DNA from: an uncultured Bradyrhizobium sp.
GTDB taxonomy: Bacteria > Pseudomonadota > Alphaproteobacteria > Rhizobiales > Xanthobacteraceae
Direction: 5' to 3'
Assembly (NCBI RefSeq): GCF_947648125.1
Contig: NZ_CANSMR010000003.1
Location: 434,001 to 498,000 of the forward strand
DNA length: 64,000 nt
Part shown: piece by piece, positions 8,667-18,113 of the stretch
Position numbering within the stretch: position 1 is the first letter of the stretch
Layout of the letters: the number at the start of each line of letters is the position of its first letter
Notes under the pieces: generated by a model
Told to the model about the DNA's origin: nothing
What the model saw: the letters and a program-made list of their open reading frames with translations, nothing else
The model's database searches: none
Translations under genes and position numbers: made by a program

Positions 8667-9554
8667 CTAGCTCAGCGCGCCCGCATGCACCCACCAGCCG
8701 GGATGCTCGGCACGGAGCTTCTCGCCGGCGGCCTGGGCGTCGGTATCGGTTCCGAACACCGCGAAGCAGGTCGCGCCCGAGCCGGACATGCGCACCAGGC
8801 GAACGTCCCTGGTCTCACGGAGCGCGGACAAGACGTCGCTGATGACCGGCTCGATGCGCGCGGCAGGGGCTTCGAGATCGTTGGTGCCGCGCGAAAGCGC
8901 TGTGATCCAATCGTCGACCACGCGGCCGGCGTCCGGCCAGGACGACGCCTGCATCACGACATCGGTGGCGCCGATCAAAAGCTCGCCATGGCGCAGGCCG
9001 AGCGCATTGAAGACATCCTTGGTCGCAACCGGCACGCGCGGATTGACCAGCACGCAGGGCATTGTCGGCAGGTCGAGCGGCAGCAGGCCCTCGCCGACGC
9101 CGGTCATGTCGCAGGCGCGGGAGGCGACGCACACCGGCACGTCGGCGCCGGTCTGCAGCGCGACCTCCATGATCCTGCTGTCGTCGAGCGAAAGTTCGTT
9201 GAGCCGCGCCAACAGCCGCAGCGCGGCCGCGGCATCCGCCGAGCCGCCGCCGATGCCGGCCGCAACGGGCAGCACCTTCTCCAGCGTGAAGTGGCCGACC
9301 TCGAGGTCCGCGACGCGCTCGCCGAGCAGGCGCGCGGCCTTGAGCACCAGATTGTCCGAGGTATCGCCGCAGGCATCGGCCAGCGGCCCCAGCATCGAGA
9401 GCGACAGCTCGGGACCCGGCTCGAGCGTGAGACGATCGGCGCAATCGGCAAACGCGACGACGCTCTCCAGGTCGTGAAACCCATCGACGCGCCGCCCGAC
9501 AACCTTCAGCGTCAGGTTGACCTTGGCACGCCCTTCTTCAATCAGCGCCGGCAC
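8667..9554 (-). CDS. ispE: 4-diphosphocytidyl-2-C-methyl-D-erythritol kinase
   Basis: A 295-residue GHMP kinase that phosphorylates CDP-methylerythritol in the non-mevalonate isoprenoid pathway. R-A-K-V-N-L-T-L-K near the start and the ATP loop P-V-A-A-G-I-G-G-G-S-A-D-A-A-A-A-L-R at about residues 94-111 are the family hallmarks; a C-terminal V-R-M-S-G-S-G-A-T-C-F-A block is the third GHMP motif. The start is GTG, forced by an in-frame TAG 15 bases upstream, with AGGGG as ribosome site. It lies downstream of the TPR gene on the same strand. Confidence 0.95.
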   Translation of the reverse strand: MPALIEEGRAKVNLTLKVVGRRVDGFHDLESVVAFADCADRLTLEPGPELSLSMLGPLADACGDTSDNLVLKAARLLGERVADLEVGHFTLEKVLPVAAGIGGGSADAAAALRLLARLNELSLDDSRIMEVALQTGADVPVCVASRACDMTGVGEGLLPLDLPTMPCVLVNPRVPVATKDVFNALGLRHGELLIGATDVVMQASSWPDAGRVVDDWITALSRGTNDLEAPAARIEPVISDVLSALRETRDVRLVRMSGSGATCFAVFGTDTDAQAAGEKLRAEHPGWWVHAGALS

Positions 9555-9773
9555 GGCGATAAACCCCTAAAAACAAACATGTGTTGCGATTAGCGTAAAT
9601 CGCCGCACGATCCTATCCCTTTGTTTGCACGGAAATTCCGCCCTTGGCATGCGCTGGGCGCGGGCAAACCGTCATGGTCCGGCCATCTGCGAGTTCAGGC
9701 CAGAAACGTCGATGCCCGGGACGAGGCCCGGGCATCACGGTATTTTCCGGAAAGTCAGCGCGCGGACGGCCGA

Positions 9774-11561
9774 TCAGCCGCCCTTGCCGTCGTCGTCCTT
9801 CTTCTTGTCGGCGGAGGCGGCGTTCGAGGTGTCGTCCGGCAGGCCGTTGTCGATCTTGGCCTGGATCTTCGGCAGCTCTTCCGGCTCGGGCTTGAGGTCG
9901 CGGGCATGCGCCCACTGGAACTTGGCTTCCAGCGTGCGGCCGACGCGCCAGTAGGCGTCGCCGAGATGGTCGTTGATGGTCGGATCTTCCGGCTTCAGGT
10001 CGATCGCGCGCTCGAGGTTCTTCACCGCCTCGTCGTAATTGCCGATCCGGTAATAGGCCCAGCCGAGGGAATCGACGATGTAGCCGTCGTCAGGACGCTG
10101 ATCGACGGCACGCTTGATCATCTTCATGCCTTCGTCGAGGTTGATGCCCTGGTCGATCCAGGAATAGCCGAGATAGTTCAGCACATGCGGCTGCTCGGGC
10201 TGCAGCTCGAGCGCCTTGCGCATGTCGGCCTCGGCCTTGTTCCACTGCTTGGAGCGCTCCTCGCAGATGCCGCGGTAGTAGTAGGTGACCCAGGCGTTCT
10301 TGTCGCCGCCGGCCGCCGGCAGCGCGTCGATCGCCTGCGAATAGGTGGTGGCGCAGTCGGCGAACTTCTTGCGGCCACGCTCGATATTGCCGAGCGCCAG
10401 GATCGCCTCGATATCCTTCGGCTGATCGGCGGTGACTTCCTTGAGAATCTTGATCGCCTCGTCGCTGCGGTCGGCGGCGTCGAGATTGGTCGCGAGCTGG
10501 ATCTGCGCGTTGCGCTTCAGCGGCGAGGACGCCGGCATCCGCTCATAGACCTTGATCGCCATCTGCGGCTTCTTCACCGATTCATAGAGGTCGGCGAGCG
10601 ACAGCAGCGCCAGCGGATGGTTCGGCTGCAGATAGAGCGCGAGCTGCAGATAGACCAGCGCGAGGTCCTCGCCGCCGCGGCGGGTCAGCGTCGCGCCGAT
10701 GCCGTACAGCGCCTCGGCGGCGCCGGCCTGCGGTGAATCGATCAGCGGCGGCAGCTTCTTGCCGGCCTTGGTCTCCTTGATGCCTTCCAGCACCAGCGGA
10801 TGACGCGGCAGCTTCTTGTCGAACGCCTCGTACATCGCGGTCGCGGCGGCGGCATCCTTGTTGCGCGAGGTCCAGCGCGCATATTCGTCGACCGTGCGCA
10901 GCATCGAATCGTCGAGCTTGTAGACTTTCTCGAAGCGGGCGCCGGCATCCTTCTCCTTACCGGACAGCTCGTAGATCATGCCAGCGTGCAGATCCTTGAA
11001 GATCGGATACCACTCGGGGCCGGTCAGCTTGTCGATCGAGGCGACCGCGCCCTTGCTGTCGCCGGCGCCATAGGCCGCCCAGGCCGACAGCAGCGTCGCC
11101 ACCAGATCGGTGATCGGGCCGCGCACCGACTGGTTGATGTTGGACTGCGCGGCGGCGTATTTCTTCAGCTTGAGGTCGCGCACGCCGACGACAAGGCGGG
11201 CGACGCGGTTGGCCTTGTCCTGGATCAGGATGCGGTCGGCGAGCTTCACCGCCTCGTCGATGTCGCCGTCGGCGAGCGAGGAGATGAAGGCGCGGTCGAG
11301 CAGCTCGGAATTCTTCGGATCGGTGCGCAGCGCCGAGCGGTAGAACGCAGCAGCTGAGGCCGCATCGCGCTCGACACTGGCGTGGCGGGCGGCCAGATAG
11401 CTGCCGGCCGTGGTCAGCGACTTCAGGTCCGTCTTGGACGGGAATTGCGCGGTATTGTCGGTCGGATGGTCGGGCGTCTGTGCCGACAGCTGCGCAGGCA
11501 CGGCAAGCGCCGCGGCAGCAAGAACGGCAATCGTCAGGCGGTTGAAACGGGTGGACAGCAT
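9774..11561 (-). CDS. Exported tetratricopeptide-repeat protein
   Basis: A 595-residue protein starting with a signal peptide (M-L-S-T-R-F-N-R-L then an alanine-rich core ending A-Q-L-S-A-Q). The rest is an array of TPR helices, clearest at the C-terminus (L-G-Y-S-W-I-D-Q-G; L-G-W-A-Y-Y-R-I-G-N-Y-D-E-A; D-H-L-G-D-A-Y-W-R-V-G-R). The tail is charged and low-complexity (D-K-K-K-D-D-D-G-K-G-G). I chose the ATG at 11561 because it places the signal peptide at the N-terminus; the open frame extends further. It probably acts as a periplasmic or envelope scaffold; the partner is unknown. Confidence 0.85.
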   Translation of the reverse strand: MLSTRFNRLTIAVLAAAALAVPAQLSAQTPDHPTDNTAQFPSKTDLKSLTTAGSYLAARHASVERDAASAAAFYRSALRTDPKNSELLDRAFISSLADGDIDEAVKLADRILIQDKANRVARLVVGVRDLKLKKYAAAQSNINQSVRGPITDLVATLLSAWAAYGAGDSKGAVASIDKLTGPEWYPIFKDLHAGMIYELSGKEKDAGARFEKVYKLDDSMLRTVDEYARWTSRNKDAAAATAMYEAFDKKLPRHPLVLEGIKETKAGKKLPPLIDSPQAGAAEALYGIGATLTRRGGEDLALVYLQLALYLQPNHPLALLSLADLYESVKKPQMAIKVYERMPASSPLKRNAQIQLATNLDAADRSDEAIKILKEVTADQPKDIEAILALGNIERGRKKFADCATTYSQAIDALPAAGGDKNAWVTYYYRGICEERSKQWNKAEADMRKALELQPEQPHVLNYLGYSWIDQGINLDEGMKMIKRAVDQRPDDGYIVDSLGWAYYRIGNYDEAVKNLERAIDLKPEDPTINDHLGDAYWRVGRTLEAKFQWAHARDLKPEPEELPKIQAKIDNGLPDDTSNAASADKKKDDDGKGG

Positions 11562-11877
11562 CACGGTCGCCTTGCTCCAGGGGTTTAAGGCCACGAAGGA
11601 TTTACGGCCAAGATCTTCGCGACAAGATCCTGCGATCAGTCTCAAAATGCGAACCCAAGCGGCGGCATCCCGGCGAGCGACAATGCCGCTTTTGGCGTTT
11701 ATCCGCAAGGATCGCCCAAAGGTAACCCATGCCGAATCAATTGGCAGATTAGGCCGTTAGGCCTGCCGATCCAGCCAGCCCACCGCAAGACCCTCCCACT
11801 ATGGCGGTATCGTGACCGGGCCCGGCATATTCGCGTGCGGAAGCAAAAAGCGCCTCGGGGGCTCGCCACGCAGCCAG
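11562..11877. other. Leader region upstream of the TPR gene
   Basis: About 316 bases without a credible gene. The open frame of the TPR gene continues in part of it but carries no signal-peptide-compatible start. No terminator, operator or RNA gene recognised. Confidence 0.4.
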
Positions 11878-12045
11878 TTCCACCGCTCCCCTTGTGGGAG
11901 AGGTCGGAATTCAAGCGGAAGCTTGAATTCCGGGTGAGGGGTCCAGATCTATCCGTCGATCGAAGTCCCTCGATGGACCGGTACCCCTCACCCGGATTGC
12001 ATCTTTCGATGCAGTCCGGCCGCTCCCACGAGGGGGAGAGGCACA
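11878..12045. repeat. Long palindromic repeat, CTCCCCTTGTGGGAGAGG...CCCTCACCCGG family
   Basis: It contains CCGGGTGAGGGG facing CCCCTCACCCGG, flanked by GCTCCCCTTGTGGGAGAGG and CCGCTCCCACGAGGGGGAGAGG. Inner GAATTCAAGC/GCTTGAATTC arms form a further hairpin. Only one copy of this type is seen here, between the TPR and ETF-QO genes. Confidence 0.75.
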
Positions 12046-12115
12046 GCGCAGGTTGCGGCGCAGACGCCATCCACCTCACGCAAATGTGGTCGGCCGCGTC
12101 AGCCGCACTTTGGCC

Positions 12116-13774
12116 TTACATCGCCTCGTAGTTCGGACCGCCGCCACCCTCCGGAGGAACCCACGTGATGTTACCGTTGGGGTCCTTCACGTCGCAGGTT
12201 TTGCAATGGACACAGTTCTGGGCGTTGATCTGGAAGCGCGGACCTGAGGACTCCTCGACCCACTCATAGACGCCGGCCGGGCAATAGCGGTTCGAGGGAC
12301 CGGCGAACACGTCGTGCTCGGAGGTCTTCTGCAGGTTCATGTCGGCGACCTTGAGATGGACCGGCTGGTCCTCCTCGTGGTTGGTGTTGGACAGGAACAC
12401 CGACGACAGCTTGTCGAACGAGATCTTGCCGTCGGGCTTCGGATAGGCGATCGGCTGGTGCTGCTTCGACGGATCGAGCGTCTTGCGGTCCGGCTTGGCG
12501 TGCGACTGGGTGCCGAACAGCGAGAAACCGAGCGTGTTGCACCACATGTCGAAGCCGGAGAGCGCCATTCCGAGCAGGTTGCCGAACTTCGACAGCAACG
12601 GCTTGGCGTTACGGACCTTGAACAGGTCCTTGCCGATCGCCGACGAGCGCCAGGCATTCTCGTACTCGACGAGCTCGTCATTGGCGCGGCCGGCGCCGAG
12701 CGCGGCCGCGACGTGCTCGGCGGCGAGCATGCCGGAGCCCATCGCATTGTGGACGCCCTTGATGCGCGGCACGTTGACGAAGCCGGCGGCGCAGCCAATC
12801 AGCGCGCCGCCCGGGAAGGAGAGCCGCGGCACCGACTGGTAGCCGCCTTCGGTGATGGCGCGCGCGCCATAGGCAAGCCGCTTGCCGCCTTCGAACAGCT
12901 CGCGGATATCGGGATGCGTCTTCATCCGCTGGAATTCGTCGAACGGCGACAGATACGGGTCGGTGTAGTTCAGATGCACGACGAAGCCGACCGCGACGCG
13001 GTTGTCGTCGTAGTGATAGAGGAACGAGCCGCCGCCGGTCTTGTCGTTCAGCGGCCATCCCAGCGTATGCTGGACCCGTCCCTTGCGGTGCTTGGCCGGA
13101 TCGATCTGCCAGACTTCCTTGAGCCCGATGCCGAATTTCGGCGGCTCGGAGTTGGCGTCGAGCTTGTAATTCGCGATCAGCTGCTTGGTGAGCGAGCCGC
13201 GCGCGCCCTCGGCGAACAGCGTGTACTTGCCGAGCAGCTCCATGCCGCGGGTGTAGGAATCCTTGTGGCTGCCGTCCCTGGCGATGCCCATGTCGCCGGT
13301 CGCGATGCCGCGCACCGCGCCCTTGTCGTCATAGAGCACTTCGGCGGCGGCAAAGCCCGGATAGATCTCGACACCGAGCGCTTCCGCCTTCGGCGCCAGC
13401 CAGCGGCAAACATTGCCGAGCGAGCCGATGTAGTTGTGATGATTGTGCATCAACGGCGGCATGATGAAGTTCGGAATGCGGAACCAGCCTTGCGACGTGG
13501 TCCAGTAGAACCGATCTTCCTTGACCTGGGTCTTCAGCGGACAGTCGGCGTCCTCGCGCCAGTCCGGAACGAGCTTGTCGAGCCCGACCGGATCGATCAC
13601 CGCACCCGACAGGATGTGCGCGCCGACCTCGGAGCCCTTCTCCACCACGACGATCGAGAGCTCGGGATTGAGCTGCTTCAGCCGGATCGCGGCCGACAGG
13701 CCCGACGGGCCGGCGCCGACGATGACGACGTCGAATTCCATAGACTCGCGCGGGGGAAGGTCTTCAGCACTCAT
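12116..13774 (-). CDS. Electron transfer flavoprotein-ubiquinone oxidoreductase
   Basis: A 552-residue membrane-associated enzyme that passes electrons from ETF (fatty and amino acid dehydrogenases) to ubiquinone. The N-terminal FAD motif is V-V-I-V-G-A-G-P-S-G-L-S-A-A-I-R-L-K. The C-terminal [4Fe-4S] ligands are C498, C521, C524 and C527 (C-P-A-G-V-Y-E-W then C-V-H-C-K-T-C-D-V-K-D-P). Length and architecture match the full family. It is divergent from the UDG gene, with a 187-base shared upstream region. No etfAB genes are in the window. Confidence 0.95.
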   Translation of the reverse strand: MSAEDLPPRESMEFDVVIVGAGPSGLSAAIRLKQLNPELSIVVVEKGSEVGAHILSGAVIDPVGLDKLVPDWREDADCPLKTQVKEDRFYWTTSQGWFRIPNFIMPPLMHNHHNYIGSLGNVCRWLAPKAEALGVEIYPGFAAAEVLYDDKGAVRGIATGDMGIARDGSHKDSYTRGMELLGKYTLFAEGARGSLTKQLIANYKLDANSEPPKFGIGLKEVWQIDPAKHRKGRVQHTLGWPLNDKTGGGSFLYHYDDNRVAVGFVVHLNYTDPYLSPFDEFQRMKTHPDIRELFEGGKRLAYGARAITEGGYQSVPRLSFPGGALIGCAAGFVNVPRIKGVHNAMGSGMLAAEHVAAALGAGRANDELVEYENAWRSSAIGKDLFKVRNAKPLLSKFGNLLGMALSGFDMWCNTLGFSLFGTQSHAKPDRKTLDPSKQHQPIAYPKPDGKISFDKLSSVFLSNTNHEEDQPVHLKVADMNLQKTSEHDVFAGPSNRYCPAGVYEWVEESSGPRFQINAQNCVHCKTCDVKDPNGNITWVPPEGGGGPNYEAM

Positions 13775-13961
13775 GATCTTGGTCTCAGCCCATTGAGAAC
13801 GCTTCTAAGCTTTTCAAAAGTCGTTGTTTCCGATTTTTGGCGGAAGGACAACCATGGAATTGCGCTTCCACGGCTTTGCACGGCCCGGATACCTTGAGAG
13901 AATAATCTTTTCCGAAATCGAGCCTCCACTTTTCTCCGCCATGCTCTAGATTGCGCCGATC

Positions 13962-14780
13962 ATGGCCCTGACGCCCGAGCCCACCCCTACACTGCAGCAA
14001 TTGCTGGCCTTTTACCTCGAGGCCGGGGTCGATTGCGCGCTTGGCGACGAGCCGATCAACCGGCTGGAAGAGCCCGAGCCAGTTCCCGCCCCCGCCGCGC
14101 CGCGTCCAGCAGTTGCACTCAATCCGCTGCGCCCGCCGCCGATGGCCGCCGTTCCGCGCAGCGAAATCACCATCGCGCCGGACGCCGCAATCGCCTCCGC
14201 GCGCGAGGCCGCACGCACCGCGCCGACGCTCGAGGCGCTGCGTGGACTGATGGAGACGTTCGACGGCTGCGCGCTGAAGCACACCGCGACCCGGCTGGTG
14301 TTCGCCGATGGCAATCCACAGGCGCGCGTGATGTTCGTCGGCGAGGCGCCGGGCCGCGACGAGGACATCGAGGGGCTGCCGTTCGTCGGCCGCTCCGGCA
14401 AGCTGCTCGACCGCATGATCGCGGCGATCGGGCTCGATCGCAGCAAGGCCTATATCGCCAACGTCATCCCGTGGCGGCCGCCGGGCAACCGTACGCCGAC
14501 GCCGCAGGAGACCCAGGTGTGCCTGCCCTTCATCCAGCGCCATATCGAGCTGGTGAATCCCGACGTGCTGGTGACGCTCGGCAATCCCTCGACGCAGGCG
14601 CTGCTCGGCACGCGCGAGGGCATCATGCGCACCCGCGGCAAATGGATCGACTACGACACCGGCACGCGCACGATCCGCGCCGTCGCCACCTTCCATCCGG
14701 CCTACCTGTTGCGCTCGCCGTCCTACAAGAGATTGTCGTGGCAGGATTTGCGCGCGATCGCGAAGGTGCTTGCTTCGTAG
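13962..14780 (+). CDS. Uracil-DNA glycosylase superfamily protein (family 4-like)
   Basis: A 272-residue base-excision repair protein. A proline/alanine-rich N-terminal 70 residues precede the core: [10 protein letters not shown] at 127-135, [12 protein letters not shown] at 138-149, and the C-terminal H-P-A-Y-L-L-R-S-P loop. Family 4 enzymes bind a [4Fe-4S] cluster with four cysteines; here C103 and C187 remain but the other two positions are F100 and W171 (I-P-W-R-P-P instead of K-C-R-P-P). It may therefore lack a normal cluster. The stop codon lies in a 19-base tandem duplication next to a large palindrome. Confidence 0.85.
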   Translation: MALTPEPTPTLQQLLAFYLEAGVDCALGDEPINRLEEPEPVPAPAAPRPAVALNPLRPPPMAAVPRSEITIAPDAAIASAREAARTAPTLEALRGLMETFDGCALKHTATRLVFADGNPQARVMFVGEAPGRDEDIEGLPFVGRSGKLLDRMIAAIGLDRSKAYIANVIPWRPPGNRTPTPQETQVCLPFIQRHIELVNPDVLVTLGNPSTQALLGTREGIMRTRGKWIDYDTGTRTIRAVATFHPAYLLRSPSYKRLSWQDLRAIAKVLAS

Positions 14781-14802
14781 GATGGTGCTTGCTTCGTAGG
14801 AT
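14765..14802. repeat. 19-base tandem duplication at the end of the UDG gene
   Basis: GGTGCTTGCTTCGTAGGAT occurs at 14765-14783 and again, adjacent, at 14784-14802. The first copy holds the last codons and the stop of the glycosylase gene. Confidence 0.95.
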
Positions 14803-14879
14803 GGGTAGAGCGCAGCGAAACCCATCATTAGCGCAGCGGGCATCAATCGATGGGTTTCGCTGCGCTCTACCCATCCTAC
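14796..14879. repeat. 31-base perfect inverted repeat (GTAGGATGGGTAGAGCG family)
   Basis: The left arm at 14796-14826 and the right arm at 14849-14879 are exact reverse complements, separated by 22 bases. The element sits between the convergent UDG and GT39-like genes and could act as a bidirectional terminator hairpin, though neither arm is followed by a T run. Confidence 0.95.
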
Positions 14880-14893
14880 GGATCGACTGATCC

Positions 14894-16399
14894 CTACCCC
14901 TTCGGCCGCACGATCGCCCAGCCGATCCGCAGCACCGGCTGCCGGCCGTTGACCAGCCGGTCGAACGAGCGCGGCACTTCCGGCACGAGGCCGGGGAAAC
15001 GCTGCGCGAGCTCGGGCGGCGGCGTGCCGGCGGTGTCTTGCGCGCGCCAGACCACGACGCCGCCGGTCTCGTTGAATTTTGCGACCGACAGCCAGGGCGT
15101 CCGCTGCGGCGCGGCGTCGAGCAAAAGATGCGGACGGCGCGCGTTCATCGCAATCAGGCTGGCGAGCTCGGGATCGCCCGCCACCGCGCGCAGGCGCTGG
15201 TTGGTCCGGCGTTCATAGCTGTCGTCGAAGAAACGTCCCATCGCGGCTGCCGGCAGCGAGGTCGGCACCTCGGTGGTGCTGGTCCAGGGCAGGAACAGCG
15301 CCGCTGCCAGCGCGACCGCGGCGGGCGCAGCGACAGCGAAGGCCCACACCGAGCGCAACAGCCGCTGCCGCCTGAGATGGATCAGATCGCCGGTCGCGAC
15401 GACGACCGCGAGCCCCGACATCAAGAGCGCCACGCCGGCGCCGCCGAAGGCGCGATCCAGATCGAACAGCCCGGAGACGAAGCTGCTCACGATCGCCGGC
15501 GCGAACGCAAAGAAATAGACGAAGTGCTGTGCCAGCGGGCTGACCGGCGGACGGTAGATGATCGGAGCATCCTCACGGTCGCGAGCGAACCAGCGCGAAT
15601 TGAGGATCGCCAGCGGCACGATCGCACCCGTCGCCACGATCAGCCCGCCGAGCACCACACCCCAGTGCAGCGCGCGCGCCTTGAGATCGGCAGCGGCGGG
15701 CAAGGCCGGTAGCGCCAGCACGTCGGCGCGGACCAGCCAGATCAGATAGGGCAGCGCCAGCACGATGATGACCAGCAGCGCATAGAGCGGATCGACCGCG
15801 CGCAGCGTGCGTCGCCCGCGCTCGGTTGCGACCGCAAAGCCGACCACGAGCAGGATCATGCCGAGCGCCGCCGGTGTCGTCAGCAGCAGCAGGCCGCAGT
15901 CGATCGACCAGGCGAACCAGGCGGCGCGCCGGTCCTGCCCGATCAGTTGCCAGGAATGCAGCAGCAACAGCGCCCACAGCGGACGCGCCAGGATCAGCGG
16001 GCCGAACTCGACGCTCGGCGAGGAGAATACGACGACCGTCATCGACAGCAGCACCGCCAGCACGCCCTGCGGACCGCCGACGATGGCGCGCGCCAGCTGG
16101 TAGAAGGCGATGAAGGTGACGATCTCGCAGACCTGCGCCAGCAGATAGACGCCGAACACGTGATTGCCGGCGGCGCGAAAGGCGATGTCGGCGAGCCAGA
16201 ACGAAAGCGGCGGCCCCATGTCGGTGCCGACCTGATATTCGCGGCCGAACGCGAGGACGGTGGCGAGATTGCCGGGCGGGCTGCCGTAGAAGATCAGCGG
16301 CAGGAGCAGCCAGATCGCCGCCTGCACCAGCACCACGACCCACACCACGAGGCGCGGCCGGGCGCGGATCAGTTCGACAACCAGGGAGGTAAACCGCAT
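14894..16399 (-). CDS. Polytopic membrane protein, glycosyltransferase family 39-like
   Basis: A 501-residue protein with about eleven hydrophobic segments. The N-terminal loop after the first membrane helix carries G-T-D-M-G-P-P-L-S-F-W-L, resembling the acidic, substrate-facing loop of GT39/ArnT-type enzymes that use polyprenyl-phosphate sugars. The C-terminal 130 residues are soluble and probably periplasmic. The acceptor and sugar are unknown. ATG at 16399 is chosen because the first membrane helix then begins at about residue 16; the frame is open upstream but has no hydrophobic or conserved content. Confidence 0.7.
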   Translation of the reverse strand: MRFTSLVVELIRARPRLVVWVVVLVQAAIWLLLPLIFYGSPPGNLATVLAFGREYQVGTDMGPPLSFWLADIAFRAAGNHVFGVYLLAQVCEIVTFIAFYQLARAIVGGPQGVLAVLLSMTVVVFSSPSVEFGPLILARPLWALLLLHSWQLIGQDRRAAWFAWSIDCGLLLLTTPAALGMILLVVGFAVATERGRRTLRAVDPLYALLVIIVLALPYLIWLVRADVLALPALPAAADLKARALHWGVVLGGLIVATGAIVPLAILNSRWFARDREDAPIIYRPPVSPLAQHFVYFFAFAPAIVSSFVSGLFDLDRAFGGAGVALLMSGLAVVVATGDLIHLRRQRLLRSVWAFAVAAPAAVALAAALFLPWTSTTEVPTSLPAAAMGRFFDDSYERRTNQRLRAVAGDPELASLIAMNARRPHLLLDAAPQRTPWLSVAKFNETGGVVVWRAQDTAGTPPPELAQRFPGLVPEVPRSFDRLVNGRQPVLRIGWAIVRPKG

Positions 16400-16709
16400 G
16401 AAACGCCTGAAATGCCCCAGCCACCCGTCAGCGGCGCCATCTGATCCCGAGGGTTTTGATAAACGGCGGCGGCGATGGAGGCAACCGGGGCGGATGGGTC
16501 CACGGTGCAAAGTCAAATCCAAGTGTCGTGCCCCGTGAAGGCGGGGCATCCAGTACGCCGCGGCGGCTGAGCTTACGCACAACTGTCTCTGGAATACTGG
16601 ATCGCCCGGTCCCGTCTCCGCCGAGGCTGCGATCCCAGGCGCGCCGAAGCTTTAGCGGAGGTGGCGAACCGGGCGATGACAGCGTTGGGTGAGCTGGCGC
16701 CGTCGCGCG
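16400..16709. repeat. Intergenic region with a GTCGTGCCCCG...GGGCATCCAG-type palindromic repeat
   Basis: No credible gene. From about 16525 to 16680 there are mirrored blocks, among them GCCCCGTGAAGGCGGGGC, CCAGTA facing TACTGG, and CGCCCGGT facing ACCGGGCG. These place it with the other intergenic repeat elements. The rest is featureless. Confidence 0.55.
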
Positions 16710-17486
16710 CTATGCCGCCGCCGATGCTGCGGCTTCGGTTTCCGTGTCCACCGTGAACAGGTCGGGCTCGGCCGGCACCGGGAAATGCTTCAGCCGCGCG
16801 GCGACGACCGGCGCGAAGAAGCTGCGGTGATGGGTGCTGGGGCCGAGCCGGTCCAGCGCCTCGAGGTGCTCGGGGACACCATAGCCCTTGTGCTGCTCGA
16901 AGCCGTAGCCGGGGCAATCCAGCGCCAGCGCGCACATCAGGCGATCGCGCGTCACCTTGGCGATGATCGAGGCCGCCGCGATCGAGGCCACGATGCCGTC
17001 GCCGCCGATCACGGCGTCGCAGTCGCAGGGCGTGGCGAGCTTGTCGCGGCCGTCGACGAAGACGTGCTTTGGCATTTCCGGCAACGCATGCACCGCGCGC
17101 GCCAGCGCCCACAGCGAGGCGCGCAGGATATTGTCGCGGTCGATTCGCGCCGGCGAGGCCACCGCGACCGAGAACGCGGCAGTGGCGCAGATTTCCTCGA
17201 ACAGTTCCTCGCGGCGCTCGGCGGTCAGCCGCTTGGAATCATCGAGGCCCTTGGGAACTCGGTTGGGGTCGAGCACCACCGCGGCGGCGACCACCGGACC
17301 TGCCAGCGGACCGCGCCCGGCCTCGTCACAGCCGGCGACCGGCCAGATGCCGCGCTTGATCAGCGCGCGCTCGCGCCGAAAGCTCGGCCGCGTCACGGCG
17401 ATCACGCGCTTGCCCGGCTTGGCTGATTTGGCCGGCGCCTTCTTCGACGTGCTCTTTGACGCGCTTTTGGACTTGTCCCGAATCAT
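16710..17486 (-). CDS. rnhB: Ribonuclease HII
   Basis: A 258-residue enzyme that cuts the RNA strand of RNA-DNA hybrids and removes misincorporated ribonucleotides. [15 protein letters not shown] gives the first Asp/Glu pair of the active site, [13 protein letters not shown] the helix after it, and G-Y-G-V-P-E-H the conserved loop. A lysine-rich N-terminal extension of about 35 residues precedes the core. The ATG at 17486 is chosen; an upstream start at 17522 is possible. Confidence 0.94.
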   Translation of the reverse strand: MIRDKSKSASKSTSKKAPAKSAKPGKRVIAVTRPSFRRERALIKRGIWPVAGCDEAGRGPLAGPVVAAAVVLDPNRVPKGLDDSKRLTAERREELFEEICATAAFSVAVASPARIDRDNILRASLWALARAVHALPEMPKHVFVDGRDKLATPCDCDAVIGGDGIVASIAAASIIAKVTRDRLMCALALDCPGYGFEQHKGYGVPEHLEALDRLGPSTHHRSFFAPVVAARLKHFPVPAEPDLFTVDTETEAAASAAA

Positions 17487-17558
17487 GCGGGGGATGGTGG
17501 TCAAGCCGGCTCCGCGGCGCAACCGGGAACCCGGCGCCCTTCCCCGTTATTCAATCGG

Positions 17559-18005
17559 CTAATCCGGGATGGACACCCGCCTGATGTCGAGAACCTCAAA
17601 ACCCGGCGCGCGCACGACTTCCCAGGCGTGGCCGTCGGGATCGCCGAAATAGCCGCAATAGCCGCCATAGCTCGTCGGCTGCGCGGCCTTGAGCAGTTTG
17701 GCGCCTTTCGACAGCGCGAACGCCATCACGCGATCGACCTCGGCATCGTCGTTGCAATTCCAGGCGATCGACACACCGTGGAATGCTGAAGGCCGCGGCT
17801 GATCGGGCAATCCGGCGTCGACGGCGAGCAGATGCCACGGGAATAGCCCGAGCACGCTGCCGCCGGTGTCGAAGAAGGCAACCTCCTCGCCGGTCGCGCG
17901 CATCTTTCTGGTGAACCCGAGGGACTCATAGAAGGCGATGCTGGCGCGCATGTCGCTGACGCCGAGCGTGAGGACGGTAAAGCGGGCGGTCGGGGCGTTA
18001 CTCAT
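17559..18005 (-). CDS. VOC-family (glyoxalase/bleomycin resistance fold) protein
   Basis: A 148-residue single vicinal-oxygen-chelate domain: F-T-V-L-T-L-G-V-S-D-M-R-A-S-I-A-F-Y-E-S-L-G-F is the first beta-alpha unit, and G-G-Y-C-G-Y-F-G-D-P-D-G-H-A-W-E-V the metal-strand repeat seen in many such proteins. The reaction cannot be inferred. It lies 72 bases upstream of rnhB on the same strand. Confidence 0.85.
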   Translation of the reverse strand: MSNAPTARFTVLTLGVSDMRASIAFYESLGFTRKMRATGEEVAFFDTGGSVLGLFPWHLLAVDAGLPDQPRPSAFHGVSIAWNCNDDAEVDRVMAFALSKGAKLLKAAQPTSYGGYCGYFGDPDGHAWEVVRAPGFEVLDIRRVSIPD

Positions 18006-18018
18006 GTTTTACCTTTCC

Positions 18019-18104
18019 CGTCATTGCGAGCGAAGCGAAGCAATCCATCGTACCTCATATGCCGAAGCGTGGATTGCTTCGTCGCTTCGCTCCTCGCAAT
18101 GACG
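18019..18104. repeat. Palindromic repeat, CGTCATTGCGAG family
   Basis: CGTCATTGCGAGCGAAGCG on the left is mirrored by CTTCGCTCCTCGCAATGACG on the right; inner arms AAGCAATCCA/TGGATTGCTT. It lies just downstream of the radical SAM gene. Confidence 0.88.
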
Positions 18105-18113
18105 CCTGTGGCA

